From Clitopilus passeckerianus (Eukaryota > Basidiomycota > Agaricomycetes > Agaricales > Entolomataceae): a stretch of DNA of 64,000 bases. Position 1 is the first letter of the stretch. The number at the start of each line of letters is the position of its first letter. The translations under genes and the position numbers were made by a program. The notes under the pieces were generated by a model that worked only from the letters and a program-made list of their open reading frames with translations, did not search any database and was not told the DNA's origin. Of the stretch, positions 11,842 to 22,533 are shown piece after piece. The stretch is from contig CALYLX010000017.1 in the NCBI GenBank assembly GCA_944990035.1, forward strand, positions 41,734 to 105,733. The letters run 5' to 3'.

Positions 11842-12296
11842 CGCGTTTTTTATATGTTCCCACGCATCATTGTTCATTGATCGCAAAACACCACCTGCTT
11901 GATTTAGGTTCGCACCCTCAAAAACACGATATCATGGCAAGGACGGCACGCAACGGACAAGCGAATCATCATCATGCTTTAGCTCGGAGAATTTCATGCA
12001 AGTGGAGCTACTTCTGATCTCTTTCATCTTCCTTTAGAAGTGAAGCCCGCTTTTCAGCTACTCTTGCCCCGATCTGGAAGACCCTGGTATACTTTTCAGC
12101 CAGCCATAACGCATGAAAAACGGTGACGAAATGCGCTCTCAAGCACTTTCTCGCCGTCTTTGACGTTGTGCAGATGTAGTAGGACCAGTTAAGATGCATA
12201 TGCACGTAGTTTAGTCGTCTCCAGGAGGATGCGCGATGACCCAAGGCGGAAGGTGAATTTCTTATCTGGGGGTGGGCATAATTTTTGACTGTATCG

Positions 12297-12304
12297 TGAC
12301 GTCA
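12297..12304. promoter_or_regulatory. TGACGTCA CRE/ATF palindrome
   Basis: A perfect 8-bp cAMP-response-element type site 85 bp before the ARMT1 start. bZIP factors of the ATF/CREB (Atf1) class bind this site in fungi, often in stress responses. A stress link would suit a metabolite-damage phosphatase, but this is inference. Confidence 0.4.
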
Positions 12305-12388
12305 TCTCAGTAAAAATGGTCGAGTAATCCCGGGATTGATATAAAACCAACGAAGATATCGAAACGACCCCCATCTGCTCCTTTCCTC

Positions 12389-14230
12389 ATGACTACCACC
12401 GCCAACGCCACCGGCGTTCACTCCGTTACATCCTCTGGTGCTCCTAGAAAGGTCACCCTCTCTCTTGGACATCTTCCAGATAAGAAGGAGATCAAAGCTC
12501 CTTGGCCCAGGACACCTACTCGTGTCGACCCCAACAACCCGCCATGGCCAGCATATCGTGGTTACCATGAGTATTCTTTCGCTCATGCCACTATGCAATC
12601 GAGGCTTCCTACCATCCTTGGAAAGGCCATCGATGACACTATCCTCACCCTCAACACTGAGTCGTCTGAGGAACGCATCGTCGACCTAGCCGCTTGTGCC
12701 GAACGAATGGGTGAGCTGATGACCGACCTTAGCGGCAACAAGAAGCTCAGGCCTATCGTTGACGATAACGAAGCCGATGTTGCTCTATGGAACAAGGAAA
12801 TCGCCAAGTATTTCCAAGGTATGCGCATATATGCACCCTTATTCCAATCTGTAATAGCCTAAACGAAGTCTAGGCAAGGATTTCATGAATGCTCCATGGT
12901 TATTTGCCGAAGCCTACAAGTATCGTCGTCTGCGTGAGGCTTTCAGCGTCAGCAAATTCTGGAGAGACTATGACGTCTTCTACAGACAAAAAGTCAGCGA
13001 GCCTTCTCTTTATACGACCAAGTTGCATATCTGATCCGTTCCTTAGTGCGACACATTCTCTCGTTCTATGGATGCCGTCTTTGAGCTCTCGACACGTTTT
13101 GCGGAGCCTTTCTCTATTGCAGAGAATCTGTCTGCTGAAGAAAAGTTGGAAGCCGAACGCCTCATGTTCTTGGAATTGACTCAGAGTATGTTCATGGCCC
13201 AAGTATCAACCAACCCTCTAACCTATCGGCAGTTTGCTTGTGGGGAAACTCTACCGACCTGTCGCTCCTGATCAACATGACTGAAGAACAAATTAAATCC
13301 TTGCAATCGACTGGTGGTGACCACCTTGCAGCTACCGAGAAGAATATTCTTGGGAACGATTTGCATCGCCTTTGGGACTATGTCAAAGGTCTCCGAGAAA
13401 ACACTGGAGGAAGAATCGATTTCATTCTCGACAATGCAGGGTTTGAGCTCTACTGTGACTGCGTTTACGGTTCGTGATTCTACCTCTCTGCACTACAGGT
13501 TAATGCTGACCAACATCGCAGCCGACTTCCTGATTCAGAGTGGTTTGGCTAAGCAGGTCCGCTTCCATGGGAAACGATATCCGTGGTTCGTCTCCGACGT
13601 CACCAGGAAGGATTGGGAGTGGCTTCTGAACACTATGGTTTACGGCCAACTCTTCCCCAAAGCCAGTGACGTCGAGCTTGAGTCCCTTCGCCGTTTGGGA
13701 TTAAGGTGGAAGGTATCTGTCAACTCCTCTCTACGTCGTCAGTCAAATGCTTATTTATGACGTGTGAAGCAATATGAGAAGGAAGGCAAATGGGTCTACG
13801 AGCAACATCCATTCTGGTGCACAGGATACACATTCTGGGACCTCCACAGTGAGGCCCCGGATTTGTTCCTGCACCTTTCTCGTTCCGACCTTGTCTTCTT
13901 CAAAGGCGACCTGAATCACCGTAAACTCACGTACGATTGTGCTGCACCCGCAAGCACGCCTTTCGAAGTCGCTATTGGACCCATGGCTAGCTCTGCAGGT
14001 GCACCCAAAATCGTCAGCCTGCGAACAATCAAGAGCGATGTTGTCGTCGGCCTGGGTTCCGAGGGTGACCAACTTGCTGAACGTCTCGACAAGGAAGAAC
14101 CTGGCTGGAAGATTAGCGGAAAATATGTACGTTGGTTTATTTCAAACATTTTCCTCCTTGCTGAAGTGCCTATAAGGCTGTCGTCCTTTTTAGTGAAGGT
14201 CGCCCTGGTGAAAAGGTCCGCTTTGCATAG
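12389..14230 (+). CDS. DUF89/ARMT1-family metal-dependent phosphatase
   Basis: Damage-control phosphatase family; fungal members of this subfamily hydrolyse sugar phosphates such as fructose-1-phosphate, and the human relative is ARMT1. Seven exons (12389-12818, 12874-12992, 13047-13185, 13233-13469, 13522-13712, 13770-14126, 14177-14230) give 508 aa. The N-terminal helical domain (PPWPAYRGYHEYSFAHATMQ, WFR-like FWRDYDVFYRQKCDTF, LWGNSTDLSLL) precedes the catalytic Rossmann-like part: FILDNAGFELYCDCVYADFL with the metal-binding Asp-Asn, KRYPWFVSDV, RSDLVFFKGDLNHRKL and SLRTIKSDVVVGL. The RTIK motif is characteristic of the subfamily. Cytosolic. Close relatives are the yeast YMR027W and fission-yeast DUF89 proteins. 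Confidence 0.94.
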
Positions 14231-16149
14231 ACAATAAGTTAACTCTCACCATTATCCTGCATTTTCACTATGCATTCCTTACGCGTCGTATAATTGTATT
14301 TTGCCAGTCGTGTATTATATATGAATGCAATAACCGTCGACCATATCGAGAGCATACGGGAATAGGAAAGTCCATGGCGGGACTCTAGCCGAAAGTCCAC
14401 CCGAGTCGGCATTAGTCCAGCCGTTGCTGATGCATCCCCAACTCCGCTCACAACTAATTAGCCATGATGGTGAAGGGGCCCACTCGACCAATAACGCTGA
14501 GCGTTTAAATAGGGATAATGATTATTAGAGCTATCTATGTATGCTATTATATGCATACCTGCATGAAAATATGTAGGCGAGACGCAGCGGGATACATTGT
14601 CGCCATGTAGAGAACCAAATCATACGGATATCTGTCAAGCAGGCGATTATCTTCTATTCAGTCCCTTTTGAAAGGGTATTATCGAATCTATCACTATATA
14701 CACAAAATATCCTACGTTAAAAATGCACAATGCTCTTCTTACGGACCTTTGACGACGCTGAGAGACTGACTGCCTACTGCAAAGTTGGAGCGGAGCCTGA
14801 ACATAGCTTACATAGACAACATAGCCACACACCGGTTAGTCCGGCTGGAGTCCCCGATGGACTCTGACGCGGGTGGACTGTCCAATTCCCGCATTTTTTA
14901 ACCTTACACAGATTACCCGGTCTTCCGTACACCCAAAATTCATGGGCCATTATCACTTCTAGTTTCCTTATGACACCCAATTTTCTTGGTCTCAGTAGCT
15001 TACATATTGTCTTCACAGCCTTGTTTATGAGTTTGAGGGATCTACGTCTTCAGGAAGAGGAGATACAACCGTTTTTCTAAAGTCGCGCCGAAATCAGGGC
15101 TCCCGCCAATATGTACAGTCCCGGGGGAAAACGTCAGCTGGCCGTCCACCATGCTCATTTTCTGGTGTTCGACCATGTTCGGGACATTGAAGCTTCAACC
15201 TTCCTCGTTGGCCGAAATTATTCTGACGATTTCACTCATAACGATGTCTGCTACTATCCTTATGATACCAGACTTGCTATTTCGTGCAAATACGGTGTCT
15301 GGACCGTGTTTGTACCAAAATCAGGATTTGTGATGGGCACCAAATTGGGTATATTTTGTCATTCATTCTTCACCAACTTGTTTTTCTTCGCATAAGAAAA
15401 TTACAACAGTCTCTCATGGTGTTAATACATAGACTACAGTCAATATTTTATGTGTGGAAGGCCTCTGCGCTTAGATGTGGTCGAGTGTACAGATGAGGGG
15501 TGGCATACAGATGACCGGGTAAACTCTGTATCGGAGCTTTCGGTGGTTGTGAAAGGAAATCGCTCCGGCATATACGGCGCCTTTCCCGAATTTGGCCATT
15601 TGCATTCTTCTTTGGTTCCTGCCAGTGCAAGGTTACTGCTCCTACACAGTTGACTACATAACTCTGCAACTCGACAAAAGCTGATCCTTGACTCTTATCT
15701 ATATTCCCACCACCGAGTCGTCGTTTTGGCTCCTCAAGACTGAGATGTTACTGCGCAACATGACCTACTAGTAGGCTCAGGATGGATCCCAATCCAATCG
15801 CTTCCCTTGGTCAAGCCGTAGAGAGCATACGCTAGAAACAATGGTTAACGACCCCATGTTGTTGTAACCCTCATGTAATAAAATAGGTGACATGTCATCA
15901 GCAACAATCCACCAGTCGCAGTAGCTATCTTGTCATTTTACCGGCAATTGTTTCAACCAGTAACAAAGCCACTTCCGCAGGGACGTGAGTCGACTGGTAA
16001 CACCCCTCTTTTATTTGCTGGGTAGTCGCAGCAATCCATAGATGTCACACAGGCAGGGAACCGGGACCACCATGCTAGACCTTTGAAGTATCATGGGGAA
16101 CATACTTTGCCGAACGCTGACGCAAATGAGATTGCAGGACATCTTGATT
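14231..16149. other. Gene-poor stretch
   Basis: About 1.9 kb downstream of ARMT1 with no reading frame I can support on either strand. Open stretches are short (at most about 95 codons), have no plausible splice joins to each other and match no family I recognise. It grades into the decayed protease copy that follows. Confidence 0.6.
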
Positions 16150-16985
16150 CAAGGTGAAAGTACCGGCTTCATTGACCCGATCTTAGCTCAACAATATTCT
16201 CGTTGTCGATGTCCATCTGGTCGCATTGATATTTTTAGAACCTTATCGTTTGCGACTAACACTGCAACACCAACTGTCGCCGATCACACCTTCTCTGGAC
16301 CATAATGAGATCGCTATCCAATTTTATTCAATCAACTCTATTGGGACTCTGCATGACGCAATCACATGTGTTGAGCTCCCTGAGCTAGGTCTTTGCAGAC
16401 GTTGGAGGCTGGCAATATGTACTCTAAAGTGCGACATATCTCATTCGCCAGGTGATCTTGCTCGGCTCGCTGAGCAACCACAAGAAACTCGGGTCGCCCC
16501 CAAAGACAAGCACGTTCAAGTATAACTAAGGCGTCAGAACCGGTACCTCGACCAGCAGTCTTTCTAACGCCGCCAACATTACTGACACCGCTCGTTATGT
16601 TACGATGCTCCACATTGCTTGCACAGGCACAACATCCTCCCAAGTTTGCCATCGACAGCCAACTGGGTGCTTCATTCTCTGATAAACCGAAGTACTGGTC
16701 CTCTTCATCAACCTACAGAGGCAATGCTCCGCCCACCTCAACTCCGCCCCAGTTCCACATATCGTTGATAACATGTTGCAAGCTATTTGTGAATCGACTT
16801 TCAATTCGAGCCGCAAACTCTGCACATGTTGCTGATACCGGAAAGCCGTCGGGTGTAGCTTCGAGACTTCGTCACCGATCAATGTATTTCTTGAACGAAT
16901 TCTACTCTGTGTTTGATACCGCTAATTGTGAAGTCGGCTTTGCGACTACCTCCAATGGCATTTGGTACGCGTTCCACCTCATCTA
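16150..16985 (+). pseudogene. Decayed aspartic-protease copy
   Basis: Broken relic collinear with the intact protease at 18278-20006. Matching blocks occur in order: STGFIDPIL (intact ATGFDGVDGILG, 16160-16190); GAACCTTATCG with TNTATPTVADHTFSGP (intact GTLSPG..IPTVTDNAYTQG, 16240-16300); DSQLGASFSDKPKYWSSSST (intact NGELSWGGTDSSKYTGSINY, about 16650-16720); VADTGKPSG (intact VADIGSSSG, near 16830); and FLNEFYSVFDTANCEVGFAT (intact FLERFYSVYDTANNRVGFAT, 16888-16950). The blocks lie in different frames with stops between them, about 270 bp of unrelated sequence interrupts the middle, and I cannot find the N-terminal half with the first catalytic Asp. It cannot encode an active enzyme. Confidence 0.75.
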
Positions 16986-18212
16986 ACGGCCCGCTTGCCA
17001 TTTCCGGTTAACGAAGATCATAAACCTCTACGGCTTGCCAGTGTATCAGCTCATATTGCACCATTATATTACATTGTCCATTTTGATCGTCGTGTCAAAA
17101 ATTCCTGTTCAATTCACGACATTTGATTCCTGCCACGACCAAGTATAGGTACTTTGGGCAAGCGTTCTTCCTTAACCCGTCTGTCTCATTATATTATACC
17201 TGGCCTTTCTGGCCATGCTGGGCGCCGTGTCTTGCAATATTGTTGTACAAGGAGCTCGCTCATATGCGCAGGATCGGCAGAGAAGCGTTGCTTCCATCGA
17301 TGCATTGTACGGCGATGACAGTCACTGATGGACAGCCGCAGAGCACATGGGAGGCGGAATGGGAGTGTTATTTTTAGCAATAGACTATTTTTACCTCTGC
17401 TCACCACCAGCAATTTGGCAGTAGATTCAACAGGGTCCTGCTGAAAACCGCCATGACTGGCGCGGTACTGGTGAGGTATGTCACATCTTATCTACTCTTG
17501 AGTTCCGGCGAATCTCGTGAACGCATTTCTTACTTCTTGACCATATGTTCGGCGGCTGCATCACGTCCTTCCAGAGTTTAGTCGTTGAAGGTGCATTTCT
17601 CCGTTGAGCGAACGTTGTCTTTTAGGAATAATGAACGCCATTGCACCTCATGATTAGGGCATTCGGCAAATTATTATTCATCGGAAGTTGCTCCAAGTCA
17701 ATCCAATTCGCAGTAAACCAGGCTAGGCTCCAGTCTTTAGTACACCTTGAAAGAGCACGCCAGACTAAATCCAAGCCATTGTTACGCAACAATCTTTTTC
17801 TCTCTCTCAGCTTCCGGCTGCCGTGTGCCTTCCGTTCTGTCAGATCGCTCACTCCGACCTACGAGGGTTTGAGGGTTCCTACAGCCCCGAACTTCAACAA
17901 TCGGGAAGCTGAGCAGGTGACTATCGATGTCCTTAGCCAATCTGGGATGCCGTCAATGGCGGCAGCGATAGACAACCCTTCCGGAGAAGCCAGGTAACAG
18001 ATCCTCGTGCTACTTTCTATCCGCTTGGCAGGCTCCATCCTCATATTGCGTTACAGGGCTAATTTTAGATCGATCCAGTTATGCTCGTTGAGCTAGGCTA
18101 GTCACCATCGCGATTTCTCGTGTTACTCTTCCATTCTGGGTGTGCTGTCTGTCCTATCTGCAACCATGTGCATACTTTGTAGAGGACCACACGATACTTC
18201 GATACCGAGAAG
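16986..18212. other. Gene-poor stretch upstream of the aspartic protease
   Basis: About 1.2 kb with only short, unrelated open stretches on both strands. No gene, repeat or RNA gene was recognised. The last part must hold the protease promoter. Confidence 0.55.
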
Positions 18213-18218
18213 TATAAA
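18213..18218 (+). promoter_or_regulatory. TATA box of the aspartic protease gene
   Basis: TATAAA in the context AGTATAAAGG, 65 bp before the start codon. The distance fits a short 5' leader and a strongly regulated secreted-enzyme gene. Confidence 0.6.
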
Positions 18219-18277
18219 GGTGACTGCAAATTAACTGTGTACACCAGCAACAGCTCTTGCTCTTCTGTGCAAACAAG

Positions 18278-20006
18278 ATGTTCCCCACTGCTTCCTTACT
18301 TTCTACTCTCCTGCTCGCTCTCACTGTGGCAGCCAACCCCATTGTGACCGTGCGGGATAGCCCAGTCACTCTTCCTCTCGCCAGAAAACTTAATACCACC
18401 AGCATTCACAATCTTGTTCGCCACGATGTCAACAGGGCTAAGGCTTTGAAGGCCAATGCCAACAAAGACAGTCCTTTCAGGGAGACCGCCATCATCAACG
18501 AGTCTGTCGATAACCAACTGGTTACCTACATCGCCTCAGTCGGTGTCGGCAGCCCTGCCACCAGCTGTGAGCACAACTAACTTACTGGTATACATAAGCC
18601 TATTCCTAACGACGTTGTTGATAGATAACCTCATTATTGATACCGGAAGGTTGGACTTTTCATCTTTTCGACCTCTAACGACAGCTCACACACATCCGCC
18701 AGCTCAAACACTTGGGTCGGAGCAGACAAGAAGTACGTTGTGACCAGCACTAGCACCAAGACCTCCAACAAAGTGGTAAGTCGGCCACACATGTACGAGG
18801 CAAATTCGAGCTTCTGATAACCCGTATAGTCTGTGACCTACGGATCTGGCTCCTTCTCGGGAACTGAGTACACAGATCTTGTCACTCTTGCCTCTGGTCT
18901 CGCTATTACCAAGCAATCCATCGGTGTCGCTTCTGGGGTATGGACCGTGTATTCTTTTTCATATAAGGCGTGGGACGTTCATCCAACCACAGGCAACCGG
19001 CTTTGACGGAGTTGACGGCATTCTTGGGTACGTTGCGCCACACTTATGTTCGGGTACATCAGAGCTAATCGGGACATGCTTTCATCAGCATCGGCCCTGT
19101 CGATTTGACTCTCGGTGAGTACGATTCTCAACCGTAATAAGAGGCATGCGTTTAGATTTCGTTAGGAACCTTGTCTCCCGGCTCAACCACCTCCATCCCT
19201 ACCGTTACCGACAACGCCTACACCCAAGGCCTGGTCTCAGGCCACTCCATCGGCATTTCCTTCAACCCCACCACTTCGGAGGACGACTTCAACGGTGAAC
19301 TTAGCTGGGGAGGCACTGACAGCTCGAAGTACACTGGCTCAATCAACTACACGTGAGACAAGATCTTCCCAGATTTTGAACTATCCACCTTACGATCATG
19401 ACAGCCCTGTCACGAGCACCTATCCCGCAAGTGCATACTGGGGTATTAACCAGTCGATCAAGTACGGCACCACCTCTATCCTTTCCAATACTGCTGGTAT
19501 CGTCGACACCGGTGTGTTTCTACGCAGTTCCATTTCCCTCCCCAGGTCCTAACGCACATATTAAGGCACGACCCTCCTCCTCCTCGCCACCGATGCTTAC
19601 AACAAGTACAAGAGTGCCACTGGCGCTGTCCTAGACAACAACACGGGTCTCCTTCGCATTACTTCTGCTCAGTATGCTAACCTCAAGAGCTTGTTCTTCA
19701 CCATCAGCGGTGTACGTATCCACACCCTTCTCCGATTGAACCATTTACTGAATGATGTTGCCTGTAAAGGTCACCTACGAGTTCACTGCCAATGCTCAGA
19801 TCTTTCCTCGCTCTCTGAATAGTGAGATTGGCGGCAGCTCCAGCAGCATTTACCTCATCGTTGCCGACATCGGAAGCAGCTCCGGCAGTGGTCTCGACTT
19901 CATCAACGGCTACGCCTTCCTCGAGCGCTTCTACTCTGTCTATGATACCGCCAACAACCGTGTCGGTTTCGCAACTACTCCTTACACCACCGCTACCAGC
20001 AATTGA
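18278..20006 (+). CDS. Secreted aspartic protease (pepsin family A1)
   Basis: Extracellular acid endopeptidase of the basidiomycete polyporopepsin type. Ten exons (18278-18566, 18625-18649, 18703-18775, 18830-18937, 18993-19027, 19090-19115, 19166-19352, 19405-19511, 19566-19711, 19770-20006) give 410 aa; exons of 25, 35 and 26 nt are forced by the conserved protein. Signal peptide at residues 1-18 (FPTASLLSTLLLALTVAANP), then a propeptide to about residue 80. The first catalytic motif is LIIDTGSSNTWVG, formed across three exons; the flap is VTYGSGSFSGTEYTD; the second motif is GIVDTGTTLLLLATDAY; the C-terminus is GYAFLERFYSVYDTANNRVG. Both catalytic Asp residues are intact. A decayed relative lies about 1.3 kb upstream, so the locus has seen a tandem duplication. 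Confidence 0.95.
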
Positions 20007-20354
20007 GCGGGATGTCTCTGGTATTCAGGGGTTCGGGGGAAAGCTGTTGTATAAGTATCTATCGCTATGTATTCACGCGCAAAATACCCAATCATAAATA
20101 CTTCTACTCTCTAGCAATGACATGTTGAAGTTTGACCACAAGACCCGGCCACGCTAAAGCGTTCGTATAGCAGTGACAACTCAAACAGATTTTGTCATGG
20201 AGGTCTATTGCATTAAAAACGCGTCTTGTCATAATTTAGGTCAATGTATGAAGTATGAAGTAAAAGGAGGCAGTTCGGTACGAAGCAGAACAAATGCACA
20301 ACAAGTCATTGCCGTCCACATGCAATACAAGTAGCTGAGATCAAAGTATAACGA

Positions 20355-21972
20355 TTAATCCAGATCCTCGCTCCAGCTGCCGGGAACATGCTGGTTATCA
20401 GAACCCGATCCACTGCCACCAGGCCGCCTGCTCGAGGAATCTCGAGATGGATCTGATGATGACCTATTCAGCCTAGGATTCGGGCTTGAATTACTGCGAA
20501 GTGGGGTCTCTCTTCCAGCAAAGCTATTGAAAAGGGATTGGAAGAAGCCACTGTCAGAGGTTTGGGCACGCGCTGGAAAGCCACCGGGAGTACCAGTGAA
20601 CGATCTAGGTGGTGGTGATTGACGTTGACCACTGCTACTTGATGCAGCAGGGGTTGAGTTTGGACTTCCGTGACCATCGGGCTGTGGAACGAGAGCGTAT
20701 CTATCCCGAAGGCACTGTTGAATGAAAAGAAGGATTCCAACATGCACGCTAACGTACCTGCAGACCGGACATGTTCCGCTTGACTTTAACCAGGGCATAA
20801 TGCAGGGTTCATGGAACGGGTGCTTGCATGGTAGAGTCACAACTACTTGTTCCTCAGGGTCTTCAGTATCGAGTTTGAACTGATCTTTGCAGACGGCGCA
20901 GTCTTTCTCAAGCAGAGGAGCTAAAGGGACGTTCAGAATGAGGCATAAGCTACGAGTGAGGCGGTAGTAGCATACAGTTAGCTTTCAAAGTCTCCTTAGG
21001 TAAGTTGGCGATAACCTCCTCGGAAGCAGGTACTGGCCGATTTGAGTTTGAGTTCTCCATTAGTTGGGTGATAATTTCGTCAAGTGCTTTACGTCCCCAT
21101 GAGTTATGATTGTTAGCTTTGGAGTGGAATTACACACCCTCTTGGCCAAATACGTAGTCTCCCATTCTGCCCTCTGACATCCCAGAAAGGAAGTTCGCGC
21201 CATGATCCTCTCGACCGTTCAACATTGCCAGAAGATATTGCGCCATGAGTGGCCCAGTAATGCTCGCACGATTGCGATCTCGTTCAGGCCGATCGGGGCC
21301 TGTACCTCTGTTTGCACGCTGATCAATGAATCTGCTACAGGTTTAGCTGACCTCAACGGTCGGAAGTGTAGGGCTCTCACTCTGACATTGTTGGAACATC
21401 GTCAGGACTTCTGTTCCCCAAGCCACCTAGACTTCCGGTGGTACTTGTATGAAATTCAAAACGAAGTCCACTTCCTGGGCGGGGCGAACGCGAGGGTTCG
21501 CCTATGCCTCGATCAAGTAAGGACTGTAGGCCCACTGCGACACGGTTGAGTAACGGAAAAGGACGAATAAGCGCAACGATGCGTACTGAGGAAGGTATCT
21601 ATTCCAGGCGGTGGACCATCGTCTGTACCGCCTGCACCAAGACCTGCGCCAGGAGCTGTGTGGAATGCACGCGGGTCATCTTCAGTGTTATCCATCTACC
21701 AGAGATAGGTACTTAGAGAAGGGCAGAAAGTAGATCAACAAGCCGCGCACCTTCTCGACAAAGCTCCCATGACATGAAGCACAGACGGGGTCTGGGACCT
21801 AGTATACGGTTAGGTTTGCGCGATTAGATTTATAGATGCGAATAAGCGTGCCATCAGGGGCCTCATCTCGGCGTTACACTGTTGGTGAATGGTAATCAGC
21901 TACTCGACGACGTCCTCCGTGATACCAAAGCCTTACTTCGTGACAATACCAAAGAGGTTCTCTTGAGGACAT
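20355..21972 (-). CDS. RING-H2 E3 ubiquitin ligase, RNF115/RNF126 type
   Basis: Cytosolic ubiquitin ligase. Nine exons (21972-21937, 21878-21852, 21798-21751, 21695-21587, 21501-21381, 21307-21138, 21086-20976, 20920-20758, 20700-20355) give 376 aa. An N-terminal Cys4 zinc finger (WYCHECNAEM, then VCASCHGSFVEK, split by three introns) is the ubiquitin-binding finger of this family. The middle has GDYVFGQEGALDEIITQLM and PVPASEEVIANLPKE, and the RING-H2 reads DCAVCKDQF, PCKHPFHEPCIMPWL and TCPVCR, with all eight zinc ligands present. The tail is Ser/Pro-rich and disordered. Intron 21799-21851 begins with GC. Related mammalian proteins act in endosomal sorting and protein quality control; the substrate here is unknown. 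Confidence 0.93.
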
Positions 21973-22533
21973 GTTGGTTGTAAGTTAAGGATGTAGTGGC
22001 TGGCGTACAGAATGACCCAAGGCCAGCAACATAACCGCCTTACATGACAAACGTCGTTGTGACGTCGTCGCAGTCACAACTTGACTCCCCACATTCACTA
22101 CTGTAGCTAAGAGGGTGAGTGTTCGACTCCAGCTTATGGCAAATGATGATTCCTCTGTTCCCTATTATACGAGGGCTAAATGCCCACAGGAGATCATTCG
22201 TTGGGTTTTCCTGATACATTTCAATTTTATATGTGACCTTGTAGACTGGATGTTGACTCCCTTACCACAGATATCCAACATCAGGCTGAAGATAGGTGTC
22301 AAATAGCTGTAATGTCTGCTGTACCATTTGCGAAATAGAACGATTGTCTGATAGGAGTAGCTCGTCTGTGTGTCCTGAGAAGTTTGAACGTAATGGGATC
22401 GATCGTATGTTACACGACAACGAACGTGGATCCGAGTTAATTCGAAGTCTTCATGCTGATAACGGCGACGACGACAGCAACGAGGGTGAGTAATTGAGTT
22501 TGACCTGAGGAATCGTGGTACCCATATATATAA
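21973..22533. promoter_or_regulatory. Divergent intergenic region, with TATA run at 22524-22533
   Basis: Separates the RING E3 (minus strand) from the ABC exporter (plus strand). No gene is supported in it. A TATATATAA run at 22524-22533 abuts the annotated exporter start, leaving no room for a leader if it is the TATA box used. Confidence 0.4.

Noticed and set aside
14239..15669. Several open frames of 60-95 codons in the gene-poor interval
   Set aside because: No family similarity, no conserved-looking splicing and no promoter context.
15764..15775. 12-bp palindrome CCTACTAGTAGG
   Set aside because: Short, isolated, and far from any supported gene start.
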